From Alcaligenes faecalis (GTDB lineage: Bacteria > Pseudomonadota > Gammaproteobacteria > Burkholderiales > Burkholderiaceae_B), in NCBI RefSeq assembly GCF_002443155.1, contig NZ_CP023667.1:1178001-1242000 (forward strand): a DNA stretch of 64,000 nt, given 5' to 3'. Below are positions 42,281 through 50,178 of the stretch, one piece after another. The position numbers were made by a program, and so were the translations under genes. The stretch's first letter is position 1, and every line of letters starts with the position of its first letter. The notes under the pieces are model-generated. The model was not told the origin of the DNA and ran no database searches. It was given only the letters and a program-made list of their open reading frames with translations.

Positions 42281-43672
42281 ATGAGCTATAGCAACGAACA
42301 GCTGTCCGCACTGGTGCGGGGAGACAGCGTACATAAATCGGTCTATACCGACCCTGAGATCTTCCGTCTGGAGATGGAGCGCATTTATGGCCGTGCCTGG
42401 ATCTACATCGGCCACGACAGCCAGGTGCCTAATCCCGGCGACTACCACACCACCTTGTTGGGCGGCCAGGACGTCATCATGGTGCGCGGCAGCGACAAGA
42501 AGGTGTACGTGCTGTACAACCGCTGCCCGCACAAGGGCGCGAAAGTGGTGGCTGATGGCTGTGGCAATGCCGGCAAGTTTTTCCGTTGCCCTTACCACGC
42601 CTGGACCTTCAAGCTGGACGGTCAGCACCTGGCCGCGCCGATGAAAAACGGCCTGGAAAACACCTGCTTTGATCCCAAGCACCCGGACTTCTCCATGCGC
42701 CGTGTGGCTCGTGTGGAAAGCTACCGTGGTTTTGTGTTCGCCTGTCAAAGCGCCCACGGCCCGGATCTGAAAGAGTTTTTGGGCCCCATCATCACTTCCA
42801 TCGACAATCTGTGCGATCGCTCGCCCGTGGGTGAAGTGGAAGTGGCCGGTGGCAGCTTCAAAGTCTGGCAGCCTTCCAACTGGAAAGTGTTCTACGAGAA
42901 CCTGCACGACACCATGCACGCCAACGTGACGCACGAGTCGTCCTACGTGGCTGCCCGCGAGCAGGCCGAAGACTACGGCTCCATGCCGCTGGAACTGCAC
43001 ATCATGGACGGTAACGGCGAGCCTTACGGTTTCTGGGAAAAGCTGGACCTGTACGCCTTTGATAACGGCCATGGCTACATGGAAGGCATTTTCAATCCCG
43101 GCGCCATCGAAACCGATCCGATCACCAAGGCGCACTACGAAACCTTGAAAGAAGCCTACGGTGAAGAAAAAGCCCTGAACATTCTGGGCGAGAACCGTCA
43201 CAACAGCATTATTTACGGCAGTGGCTCGCCACACACCGTGTTCCAGCAGTTTCGTGTGATTCGCCCTGTCGCGGTGGACCGCACCCACGTGGAAATTCAG
43301 CTGTTCCGCCTGAAGGGCGCACCAGACGATATTTACAAGCGTGGCCTGATGTACGCCAACCTGATCAACTCACCTTCGTCCAACGTGATGCCGGACGACA
43401 TTGAAGTCTATGGCCGTTGCCAGGAAGGCAACAAGACCAAGGGCGGCGAATGGATCAGCATGCACCGCTACGACGGCACCGACAAGCCTATCGAAGGCGG
43501 CATGGTGGCCACCAACGGCACCAGTGAACTGCCCATGCGCAACCAGTTCCGCGCCTGGAAGCATTTCATGACCACCAGCCTGTACGACGCGCCGGCGCAG
43601 TCGGAAGACAGTGGTAAAGCCACGGTGCGTTCGGCTTCTGGTGAGCCTATCGCCCCAGCAACACAGGCTTAA
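42281..43672 (+). CDS. Aromatic ring-hydroxylating dioxygenase, alpha subunit
   Basis: 463 residues. Rieske 2Fe-2S ligands are C82-P-H84 and C103-P-Y-H106. The mononuclear iron site shows D210, H213 and H218 in ENLHDTMHANVTH, the standard DxxHxxxxH pattern; the third iron ligand should be an acidic residue further on. It adds O2 across an aromatic ring to make a cis-dihydrodiol or a phenol; the substrate is not evident (benzoate, anthranilate and related families are possible). AAGGAGG lies five bases before the ATG at 42281; an ATG three bases earlier is too close to it. Confidence 0.93.
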   Translation: MSYSNEQLSALVRGDSVHKSVYTDPEIFRLEMERIYGRAWIYIGHDSQVPNPGDYHTTLLGGQDVIMVRGSDKKVYVLYNRCPHKGAKVVADGCGNAGKFFRCPYHAWTFKLDGQHLAAPMKNGLENTCFDPKHPDFSMRRVARVESYRGFVFACQSAHGPDLKEFLGPIITSIDNLCDRSPVGEVEVAGGSFKVWQPSNWKVFYENLHDTMHANVTHESSYVAAREQAEDYGSMPLELHIMDGNGEPYGFWEKLDLYAFDNGHGYMEGIFNPGAIETDPITKAHYETLKEAYGEEKALNILGENRHNSIIYGSGSPHTVFQQFRVIRPVAVDRTHVEIQLFRLKGAPDDIYKRGLMYANLINSPSSNVMPDDIEVYGRCQEGNKTKGGEWISMHRYDGTDKPIEGGMVATNGTSELPMRNQFRAWKHFMTTSLYDAPAQSEDSGKATVRSASGEPIAPATQA

Positions 43673-43704
43673 GCGGGCTGCTGTCCGAGCCAAGGAGAAT
43701 TCTT

Positions 43705-44241
43705 ATGTTGTTTGATATTGATTTTGACGTCAGCGTGGATCAGGTCACACCTGTGACGCTGAGCCTGGAAGCCATCCGCGAAGTGGAGCAGTTCATCTAC
43801 CACGAAGCTCGTCTGCTGGACGAGCGCCGTTGGCAAGCATGGCTGGATCTGTGGACCGAGGAGGGCATGTACTGGATTCCTCATAGCTACGACCAGGAAA
43901 GCCCTTACGAGCACATTTCCCTGTGCTGGGAAAACAAGCTGCTGCGTGAACTGCGTATTCGTCGTCTGGAAAACCACCGTAACTGGTCCCAGCAGCCGAT
44001 TACCCAGTCCTGCCGCGTGCTGGGCAATGTGATGATCGACGGCACCGATCCGGAAGGTTATCTGGTGGTGCGCTCCAGCTTCCATTCCATGGAATGGCGC
44101 GGTAAAGATCCGGTCTACCGTGTCGGCAGCCTGATTCACAAGCTGCAAGCCCAGGAGGGCGGTGGCTGGAAACTGCGCATGAAGCAGGTGAACCTGGTGG
44201 ATCGTGACGCGGTTCACGGCGCGATTCAGGTGTACATCTAA
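43705..44241 (+). CDS. Aromatic ring-hydroxylating dioxygenase, beta subunit
   Basis: 178 residues of the NTF2-like small-subunit family: EVEQFIYHEARLLDERRWQAWL, WTEEGMYWIPHSYDQES and SCRVLGNVMIDG. It forms an alpha3beta3 complex with the alpha subunit and helps shape the substrate pocket. The next gene starts inside its stop codon (TAATG). Confidence 0.92.
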   Translation: MLFDIDFDVSVDQVTPVTLSLEAIREVEQFIYHEARLLDERRWQAWLDLWTEEGMYWIPHSYDQESPYEHISLCWENKLLRELRIRRLENHRNWSQQPITQSCRVLGNVMIDGTDPEGYLVVRSSFHSMEWRGKDPVYRVGSLIHKLQAQEGGGWKLRMKQVNLVDRDAVHGAIQVYI

Positions 44242-44849
44242 TGTCGGCAGCCCATCACACAGCCTTGCTGGCCCTGCATTATCAAAACGATGTCCTGCAC
44301 GCCGATGGCCTGATCCGTGTGGGGGTAGAGGCCAACAGCCCCCAGCGTCAGGCCCTGATTGAGGCTGCAGGCCGTTTGCTGGCGCAGGCCCGCGCACAGG
44401 GCGTGCCCATTGTGCATGTGCGGGTGGGCTATCGGCCAGATTACGCCGATCTGCTGTGCAATGCGCCGATTCTGCACAATGTGAAACGAATCGGTGCCAT
44501 GCAGACCGGCAGTTGGGGAGCCCAGTTCTTTGACGGGCTGGCTCCCTTGCCCAACGAGTTTGAAGTCCATCACACGCGCATCAATGCGTTCTTCGGTTCC
44601 GCGCTGGAGCCGGTGGTGCGTCGTTTGGGCGTGGAGCGTCTGGTGATTGCCGGTGTCGCCACCCATTCCGTGGTGGAAAGCACGGTGCGCCATGCGGTGG
44701 ATATGGGCTATGAAGTGGCTGTGGTGGCCAGCGCCTGCGGCGCACCGCCCGCCACGCATGAAGCCTCCCTGGCCAGCATGAGCCTGATTGCTCATATTGA
44801 TCGGGATGAAGATTGGGCAGCCGTCTTTGGCGCGCCACAAGCACAGTAG
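44241..44849 (+). CDS. Isochorismatase-fold protein lacking the catalytic residues
   Basis: 202 residues with the cysteine-hydrolase fold: LLALHYQNDVLHADG, GVPIVHVRVGYRPDY, NAFFGSALEPVVRRLG and LVIAGVATHSVVESTVRHAVDMGY. The residues that form the triad in this family are all changed: Asp in LLVIDxQNDF is His, the Lys before xRxxAFFGT is His, and the nucleophile Cys in ATNxCVEST is Val. True isochorismatases also lack the Cys but keep Asp and Lys. It overlaps the beta-subunit gene by one base, so it is tightly coupled to the dioxygenase. Role unknown: a structural, binding or differently catalysing protein. Confidence 0.82.
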   Translation: MSAAHHTALLALHYQNDVLHADGLIRVGVEANSPQRQALIEAAGRLLAQARAQGVPIVHVRVGYRPDYADLLCNAPILHNVKRIGAMQTGSWGAQFFDGLAPLPNEFEVHHTRINAFFGSALEPVVRRLGVERLVIAGVATHSVVESTVRHAVDMGYEVAVVASACGAPPATHEASLASMSLIAHIDRDEDWAAVFGAPQAQ

Positions 44850-44858
44850 GAGAAGCAC

Positions 44859-45686
44859 ATGCAGCAGGACATGAAGGTGAATTTACAGGGTAAGGTCGCC
44901 ATCGTGACCGGGTCTACGCAAGGGCTGGGGGCGGATATCGCCCTGGCTTTGTGTGCCGCCGGTGCGTGGGTGCTGATTGTGGGTCGCAGCCAGGAAGAAG
45001 GCCAGCGTACCGAGGCGCGTTTGCAGGCCGTGGGCAAGGCCCAGTTCATGGCCGCCAATATTTGTGATGATGCGCAGCTGGATGCCTGCGTGCAGGCCGC
45101 CCTGGCACAAACCGGCCGCATCGACATTGTGGTGAACAATGCCTGTTCCTATGGGGACGAAGGTCTGGCCTCCAGCCGGGAGCTGTGGCATCAGACACTG
45201 GATGTGAACTTGATCTCCAGCGCGATTCTGGCCCAGAAAGCCACGCCGCATATGGGGCAGGGCGGGGTCATCATCAATATGGGCAGTACGGGCGGCAAAT
45301 TCGGCGTGGCCGGGCGTGCGCTGTACCCGGCTTCCAAAGCAGCCATTTTGCAGTTCACCAAAAGCTTGGCCGTGGAATTGGCGCCTTCGGGGATTCGGGT
45401 GCTGACGGTTTCGCCCGCCTGGACCTGGTCGCCGTCCGTCGAACGCATGAGCGGTGGTTCGCGTGAGCTGGCCAATCAGGTGGGAGCGCAGGTTCATCCT
45501 TTGGGCCGAGTCGGTTCCGGCGAAGAAGTGGCTCAGGTGGTCTTGTTTGCCGTGTCGGGCGCGGCTTCCTGGATGACAGGGATTGATCTACCCGTGGACG
45601 GTGGCTTTTCCGTGCTCGGGCCAGAGCAGGGCAAGTCGCCCCGTCACTGGTTTGAACGCTGGCAGGCGCAGTCGTCTGGCTCATAA
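44859..45686 (+). CDS. Short-chain dehydrogenase/reductase (dihydrodiol dehydrogenase-like)
   Basis: 275 residues. NAD(P) site TGSTQGLGADIAL, NNACSYGDEG, catalytic Ser in INMGSTGGKFG and YPASKAAI (Tyr and Lys). It follows the isochorismatase-fold gene by nine bases. In dioxygenase operons such SDRs oxidise the cis-dihydrodiol to a catechol; that is the likely role here, by position. An alternative ATG at 44871 would drop four residues. Confidence 0.9.
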   Translation: MQQDMKVNLQGKVAIVTGSTQGLGADIALALCAAGAWVLIVGRSQEEGQRTEARLQAVGKAQFMAANICDDAQLDACVQAALAQTGRIDIVVNNACSYGDEGLASSRELWHQTLDVNLISSAILAQKATPHMGQGGVIINMGSTGGKFGVAGRALYPASKAAILQFTKSLAVELAPSGIRVLTVSPAWTWSPSVERMSGGSRELANQVGAQVHPLGRVGSGEEVAQVVLFAVSGAASWMTGIDLPVDGGFSVLGPEQGKSPRHWFERWQAQSSGS

Positions 45687-45711
45687 ATCAAAAAGTGCGG
45701 TAAAAGAGGTC

Positions 45712-45757
45712 CAGGGCTTGTGAACACCTGTTTCTTGCTGCGGGTTCACAAGCCCTG
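45712..45757 (+). other. Intercistronic stem-loop in the dioxygenase operon
   Basis: CAGGGCTTGTGAAC (45712-45725) and GTTCACAAGCCCTG (45744-45757) form a perfect 14-base stem with an 18-base loop between the SDR and the FAD oxidoreductase genes. No T-run follows, so it is more likely an mRNA-stability or partial-attenuation element than a strong terminator. Confidence 0.7.
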
Positions 45758-45790
45758 ACCCCGTTCAGGGCAATTTAAAAAAGGTGTGGG

Positions 45791-47383
45791 ATGACAGACT
45801 CAACAAATAAAAAATCGTATGCCGTCATTGTGGTGGGCAGTGGCATCAACTCCCTGGTATGTGCCGCCTTGCTGGCGCAAAAGGGTAAACAGGTCTTGGT
45901 ACTGGAACGTAACGACCGTGCGGGTGGGTGTATCCGTACCGAGGAGCTGTTCCCCGGTTTTACTCATGAGCTGCTGTCGTCCTGGTATCCCTTGTTCACT
46001 TCCGGTGCTGCCTACGCTCGTCTGAAAGACGATCTGGCCGCGCAGGGCGTGGAGTTTCTGGAAAACGGCTATACCACCGGCGTGGTGGGCAGCGATGGCA
46101 AGGGCATGGCCCTGCGTCACGATGTGGGCGATTCGATTCAACGTATCAATGCTCTGCAAGCCGGCGATGGCGATGCCTTCGGGGCCATGTGCAGCCAATT
46201 GTTCGAGCGCGATGCAGGCCTGACCTTTGGCTTGCTGGGCACCGAGCCTTATAGCCGTGGCTTGTTGGGTCTGCTGTTCTCGCAATGGCGCAAGCGTCGC
46301 ATGGACGGCATGGTTCAGTACGGACGTGAGTCCCTGGAGTCCTTCCGCCGCTGGGCAGACCGTGAACTGAAAGATGACCGCGTGCGCGGCATGATGGCCC
46401 CCTGGGTCTTGCACTCGGGCCTGGGCCCTGACGATGCCTGCTCGGCCTTGATCGGCAAGCTGACCTTTGCCGCCGTGGTGGCCGGTGGCATGCCTGTGGT
46501 GAAAGGCGGTGGCCAGAATCTGGTGCGTGCGCTATGCGCCATTATTGAAAAGGCCGGTGGCCGTATTCAACTGAACACCGAAGTAGAAGAAATTGTGCTG
46601 GAAGGACAAAAAGCCCGTGGCGTGCGTGCCGGTGGCCAAGTCTACGAAGCCAGCCATGTCGTGTGCAACGTCACGCCGCCACAGCTCTATGGTCGTCTGT
46701 TGCCGGGCGCGCCCGCCCAGGTACGTGAGCAAGCCAATGCCTACCGCTTCGGCCGTGGTGATATGCAAATTCATCTGGCGCTGGACAGCATGCCTAACTG
46801 GAGTGATCAGGAGCTGCTGAAAGTACCGTTGCTGCACTTGTCCGACAGCTTGGAAGACGTCAGCATGAGTGTGGCTCAAGCCAATAATGGCCTGATCCCC
46901 GCCAAGTTCACCGTGGCTATCGGCCAGCCTTGCTCTTTGGACCCCAGCCGTGCGCCGGAAGGCAAATGGATTCTGTGGATGCAGATGCAGGACATGCCGT
47001 CCAAACTACGCGGCGATGCCGCCGGCAAGATTGATGTTCCTGCCGACGGCAAATGGACTGAAGAAGTCAGCAAGGCCGTGGCCGAACGCATCATCGATCA
47101 ACTGGAAGGCGTCATGCCCGGTTTGCGTCAGCAAATCGTGGGCCAGAAGGTACTGTCACCGGCGGACCTGGAATCCATCAACTGCAACTTGGTGGGCGGC
47201 GACCCGTACTCGGGCATTTGCTCCCCCGACCAGTTCTTCTGGATGCGCCCCTTCGCCGCCAGTAACGGTGCCCGGTCCCACGCCACACCGTACAAGAACG
47301 TCTATCACATCGGTGCGTCTACTCACCCCGGCCCCGGCTTGGCGGGAGCGTCCGGATTCATGGTGGCGGAGCAGATTCGTTAA
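45791..47383 (+). CDS. FAD-dependent oxidoreductase (phytoene desaturase/CrtI-like)
   Basis: 530 residues. FAD site YAVIVVGSGINSLVCAALLAQKG with GGCIRTEE, long helical cap, and C-terminal FAD contact ASTHPGPGLAGASGFMVA. CrtI-like proteins oxidise or isomerise many substrates, not only carotenoids. As the last gene on the dioxygenase strand, after a stem-loop but before any terminator, it may act in the same pathway. Its substrate is unknown. A strong terminator follows. Confidence 0.85.
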   Translation: MTDSTNKKSYAVIVVGSGINSLVCAALLAQKGKQVLVLERNDRAGGCIRTEELFPGFTHELLSSWYPLFTSGAAYARLKDDLAAQGVEFLENGYTTGVVGSDGKGMALRHDVGDSIQRINALQAGDGDAFGAMCSQLFERDAGLTFGLLGTEPYSRGLLGLLFSQWRKRRMDGMVQYGRESLESFRRWADRELKDDRVRGMMAPWVLHSGLGPDDACSALIGKLTFAAVVAGGMPVVKGGGQNLVRALCAIIEKAGGRIQLNTEVEEIVLEGQKARGVRAGGQVYEASHVVCNVTPPQLYGRLLPGAPAQVREQANAYRFGRGDMQIHLALDSMPNWSDQELLKVPLLHLSDSLEDVSMSVAQANNGLIPAKFTVAIGQPCSLDPSRAPEGKWILWMQMQDMPSKLRGDAAGKIDVPADGKWTEEVSKAVAERIIDQLEGVMPGLRQQIVGQKVLSPADLESINCNLVGGDPYSGICSPDQFFWMRPFAASNGARSHATPYKNVYHIGASTHPGPGLAGASGFMVAEQIR

Positions 47384-47419
47384 GCACTCTTGCGCCTGAG
47401 GCTTGATACTTGCAGGCAG

Positions 47420-47468
47420 AAAACCGGCCAGGATAGGTGTTGTGCACCTGCTCTGGCCGGTTTTTTTT
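47420..47468 (+). terminator. Terminator of the dioxygenase gene cluster
   Basis: AAACCGGCCAG (47421-47431) pairs with CTGGCCGGTTT (47453-47463), with an inner AGGTG/CACCT stem, followed by a long T-run. The rest of the 310-base gap to the next gene contains a GGAG ribosome-binding site at 47682 but nothing else recognised. Confidence 0.92.
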
Positions 47469-47693
47469 GCTACTTCGTATTCACTTGAAAGAGGATTTGA
47501 TCCTGTGTGACAGCTAGCCAAGGAGCTGAAAACGGACCAGCGCTCAGTTCAGAAGCGTTTATCGCCTAAAAAAACTGCTATCTCGCCAATAGCTCATGCG
47601 CCAAGCAGACAATAGTTCGGTATTCTGTGCATGTTTTCTGCTGCCCTGCCGGTTTCATGCGTGGGGCCTTATTGTTTAGCCGGAGTTTTTCTG

Positions 47694-50135
47694 ATGCACG
47701 CTTTTCGCCGTTCGCGCCTGTGTGCTTTTTTGCCCTTGTGGCTGCTGGCTGTGGTGCTGGCCGTAACGACTGTCCCTGCGACGGCCGAGACAGGAGCCTG
47801 GACGCCTGCGCAGGCCAGTGAATCCCTGAATGAATTGCGGGACACCTTGCAAACCGTGCAGGAGCGTTTGCAGAAAAATGACGGTTTAAGTGATTCGGAT
47901 CTGGTGGCCCTGCGCAATCAGTTGTTGCTGGCGCAAGAGCAGGCGCAGGAAACGAGTGTGCGTCTGGAGCCGGAGTTGCTCAGTGTGACGGCACGCTTGA
48001 GTCAGTTGGGGCCGGTAGACGATCCGGCTGGGGAGTCCGAGGACATTGCCCGCCAGCGTGCGCAGTTGCAGCAGTCGGTGACCGAGCTGGACGGCATGAT
48101 CAAGCTGGCCCGTTTGATCGGGGTGGAAACCACGCAAGGTCTGGATCAGGTGTCCAAGCAGCGCCGTGTGATTTTTCAGGCAGAGCTGGGTCGGCAGTCG
48201 CAATCGGTCTTGACGCCGCGTTTCTGGCGCAATGTGTCGCGTGACTTGCCCGGTGATCTGGCGCGGGTGGAACGCATGCGCAAGGATCTGGCCCAACGTG
48301 TCACGGATTTGCCCGCCTATGTGCTGTGGTCGGCAAGTGCTTTGGCCTTGGCGTTGCTGGGCCTGTCGGTCTGGGCGGTGCGGGGGCTGGAGCGCTTTAC
48401 CATCAGTCATACCAAGCCCTCGCGCTTGCGACGCTCTTTTTATGCAACAGCCTTGATTGTGCTCTACAGTCTGACGCCCGGTTTGTTGGCCTCGGTGGCA
48501 GCAGGGCTGTTTTACTGGAACGGCAATCTGGCCCCGGATCTGGCCAGCTTTGTGTCCAAATCCGTCTTTGCCTTGTACCTGGGTGGTTTTGTCACGGGAA
48601 TGGGACGTGTGCTCTTGTCGGCACAGCGTCCTAGCTGGCGCTTGCCGCCTATCCCCAGCACGGTGGCCCTGAAGCTGGCCTGGTTGCCGCTTGCGCTGGG
48701 CATCATGGTGGCCTTGACCTGGATGTCGCAGCAATTGCTGGGATTGATCAACGCCACGCTAAGCACGACTTTGCTGGTTAACAGCTTCAACACGCTGACC
48801 CTGAGCATTTTTATTGCGATTGCCGCCTGGAATTTAAGTCAGGGGCGTGAAAAGACACCGGCGCCGGAAGGTGGCGAGGACCTCCAGAAAACCGTTCCCG
48901 TCCAGCAAGGGGCAACCTGGTTGCGCGCGATTCCCATCACCCTGGGTGTGGTGATTGTGCTGGGCATGATTGCCTTCTTGCTGGGTTATATCGCGCTAAG
49001 CAGCCTGATTGTGCAGGAGATGCTGTGGCTGAGTCTGGTGATTTGCACCTGCTATGTGCTGGTTGCATTGATTGCCGATATTGGCCAAAGCCTGCTGCTG
49101 CAGTTCAAGGAAAAACGGGCCGCCAATGAGTGGACCAGCACGCAATTGCGCGGCAGCAGCCAGATTGTGATTGTGTTGTCCGGGGCGCTGCGTCTGTGCC
49201 TGATTATCACGGCGATTACCCTGGTCCTGCTTCCCTTTGGGGAAGACCCCACGCAGTGGCTGCAGCGTCGTTTGGGCTTTTTGGTCAAGGGCTTTTCTTT
49301 AGGGCAGGTGCAGCTAAAACCGAGCTCCGTCCTGGTGGCGGTGCTGATTCTGGTGCTGGGCATTTTGTTCGTCAAAGCCTTGCAGCGCTGGGTTGCCAAC
49401 CAGCTTTTGCCCGCTACGCGTATCGATCCCGGTATGCGCGTATCTACCGCAAACCTGTTCAGCTATGTGGGCTACTTCATTGTGGTGGCCACGGCGATTT
49501 CGTCTTTGGGTATTGGGCTGGAACGCATGGCCTGGGTGATTTCCGCCTTGTCCGTGGGTATCGGTTTTGGCTTGCAAGCGGTGGTGCAGAACTTTGTATC
49601 GGGGCTGATTCTGTTGGCCGAACGTCCCATCAAGATTGGAGACTGGGTCAGCCTGAACGGGGTGGAGGGCAATGTGCGCAAGATCAATGCCCGTGCCACG
49701 GAAATCGAGATGTTTGACCGTTCTACCCTGATCGTGCCGAACTCCGAATTCATTACCAAAACCGTGCGCAATGTGACCTTGAGCAACCCCTTGGGGGTGG
49801 TGAAGGTCAAGATCAATATGCCTATCGACACCGACGCTAAACGGGTGCGTTCTATCATGCTGGATGTGATGCAGAACTACAGCGATGTATTGGCCGATCC
49901 GGCGCCTGATGTGACGTTGGACGGTTTTGATGCCAACGGCTTGCAGTTTACGGCGACCTGCTATGTGGCCTCGCCACGAATTGGCAGCCGGGTACGCAGT
50001 GTCCTGATGTTCGATATTCTGGATGAGTTGCGAAAAGAAGGTCTGGCCCTGCACCACACGCAAACCATGACGGTGCTGCCCACCACGCCGGTCACCAGCC
50101 AGACGGAAAGCAATAACCCCTTGTTGAATGAGTAA
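47694..50135 (+). CDS. Large mechanosensitive channel, DUF3772 plus MscS domain
   Basis: 813 residues. A signal-like hydrophobic start is followed by a periplasmic coiled-coil DUF3772 domain (about residues 30-190), many membrane helices (about 215-560), then the MscS core with pore helix SVGIGFGLQAVVQNFVSGLI and the beta domain AERPIKIGDWVSLNGVEGNV. It should open under membrane tension to release osmolytes. I chose the ATG at 47694, which has GGAG eight bases upstream. A second channel gene follows 43 bases after. Confidence 0.9.
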   Translation: MHAFRRSRLCAFLPLWLLAVVLAVTTVPATAETGAWTPAQASESLNELRDTLQTVQERLQKNDGLSDSDLVALRNQLLLAQEQAQETSVRLEPELLSVTARLSQLGPVDDPAGESEDIARQRAQLQQSVTELDGMIKLARLIGVETTQGLDQVSKQRRVIFQAELGRQSQSVLTPRFWRNVSRDLPGDLARVERMRKDLAQRVTDLPAYVLWSASALALALLGLSVWAVRGLERFTISHTKPSRLRRSFYATALIVLYSLTPGLLASVAAGLFYWNGNLAPDLASFVSKSVFALYLGGFVTGMGRVLLSAQRPSWRLPPIPSTVALKLAWLPLALGIMVALTWMSQQLLGLINATLSTTLLVNSFNTLTLSIFIAIAAWNLSQGREKTPAPEGGEDLQKTVPVQQGATWLRAIPITLGVVIVLGMIAFLLGYIALSSLIVQEMLWLSLVICTCYVLVALIADIGQSLLLQFKEKRAANEWTSTQLRGSSQIVIVLSGALRLCLIITAITLVLLPFGEDPTQWLQRRLGFLVKGFSLGQVQLKPSSVLVAVLILVLGILFVKALQRWVANQLLPATRIDPGMRVSTANLFSYVGYFIVVATAISSLGIGLERMAWVISALSVGIGFGLQAVVQNFVSGLILLAERPIKIGDWVSLNGVEGNVRKINARATEIEMFDRSTLIVPNSEFITKTVRNVTLSNPLGVVKVKINMPIDTDAKRVRSIMLDVMQNYSDVLADPAPDVTLDGFDANGLQFTATCYVASPRIGSRVRSVLMFDILDELRKEGLALHHTQTMTVLPTTPVTSQTESNNPLLNE

Positions 50136-50178
50136 ACCCAGATAAAAACAACAGGCAGGGCCCAGGGAGACAGAAGCT

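Noticed and set aside
39769..47383. Ammonia-oxidation (dnf-type) or pyruvic oxime genes known from Alcaligenes
   Set aside because: The oxygenase here is a Rieske alpha/beta dioxygenase with aromatic-catabolism neighbours and does not fit those systems.
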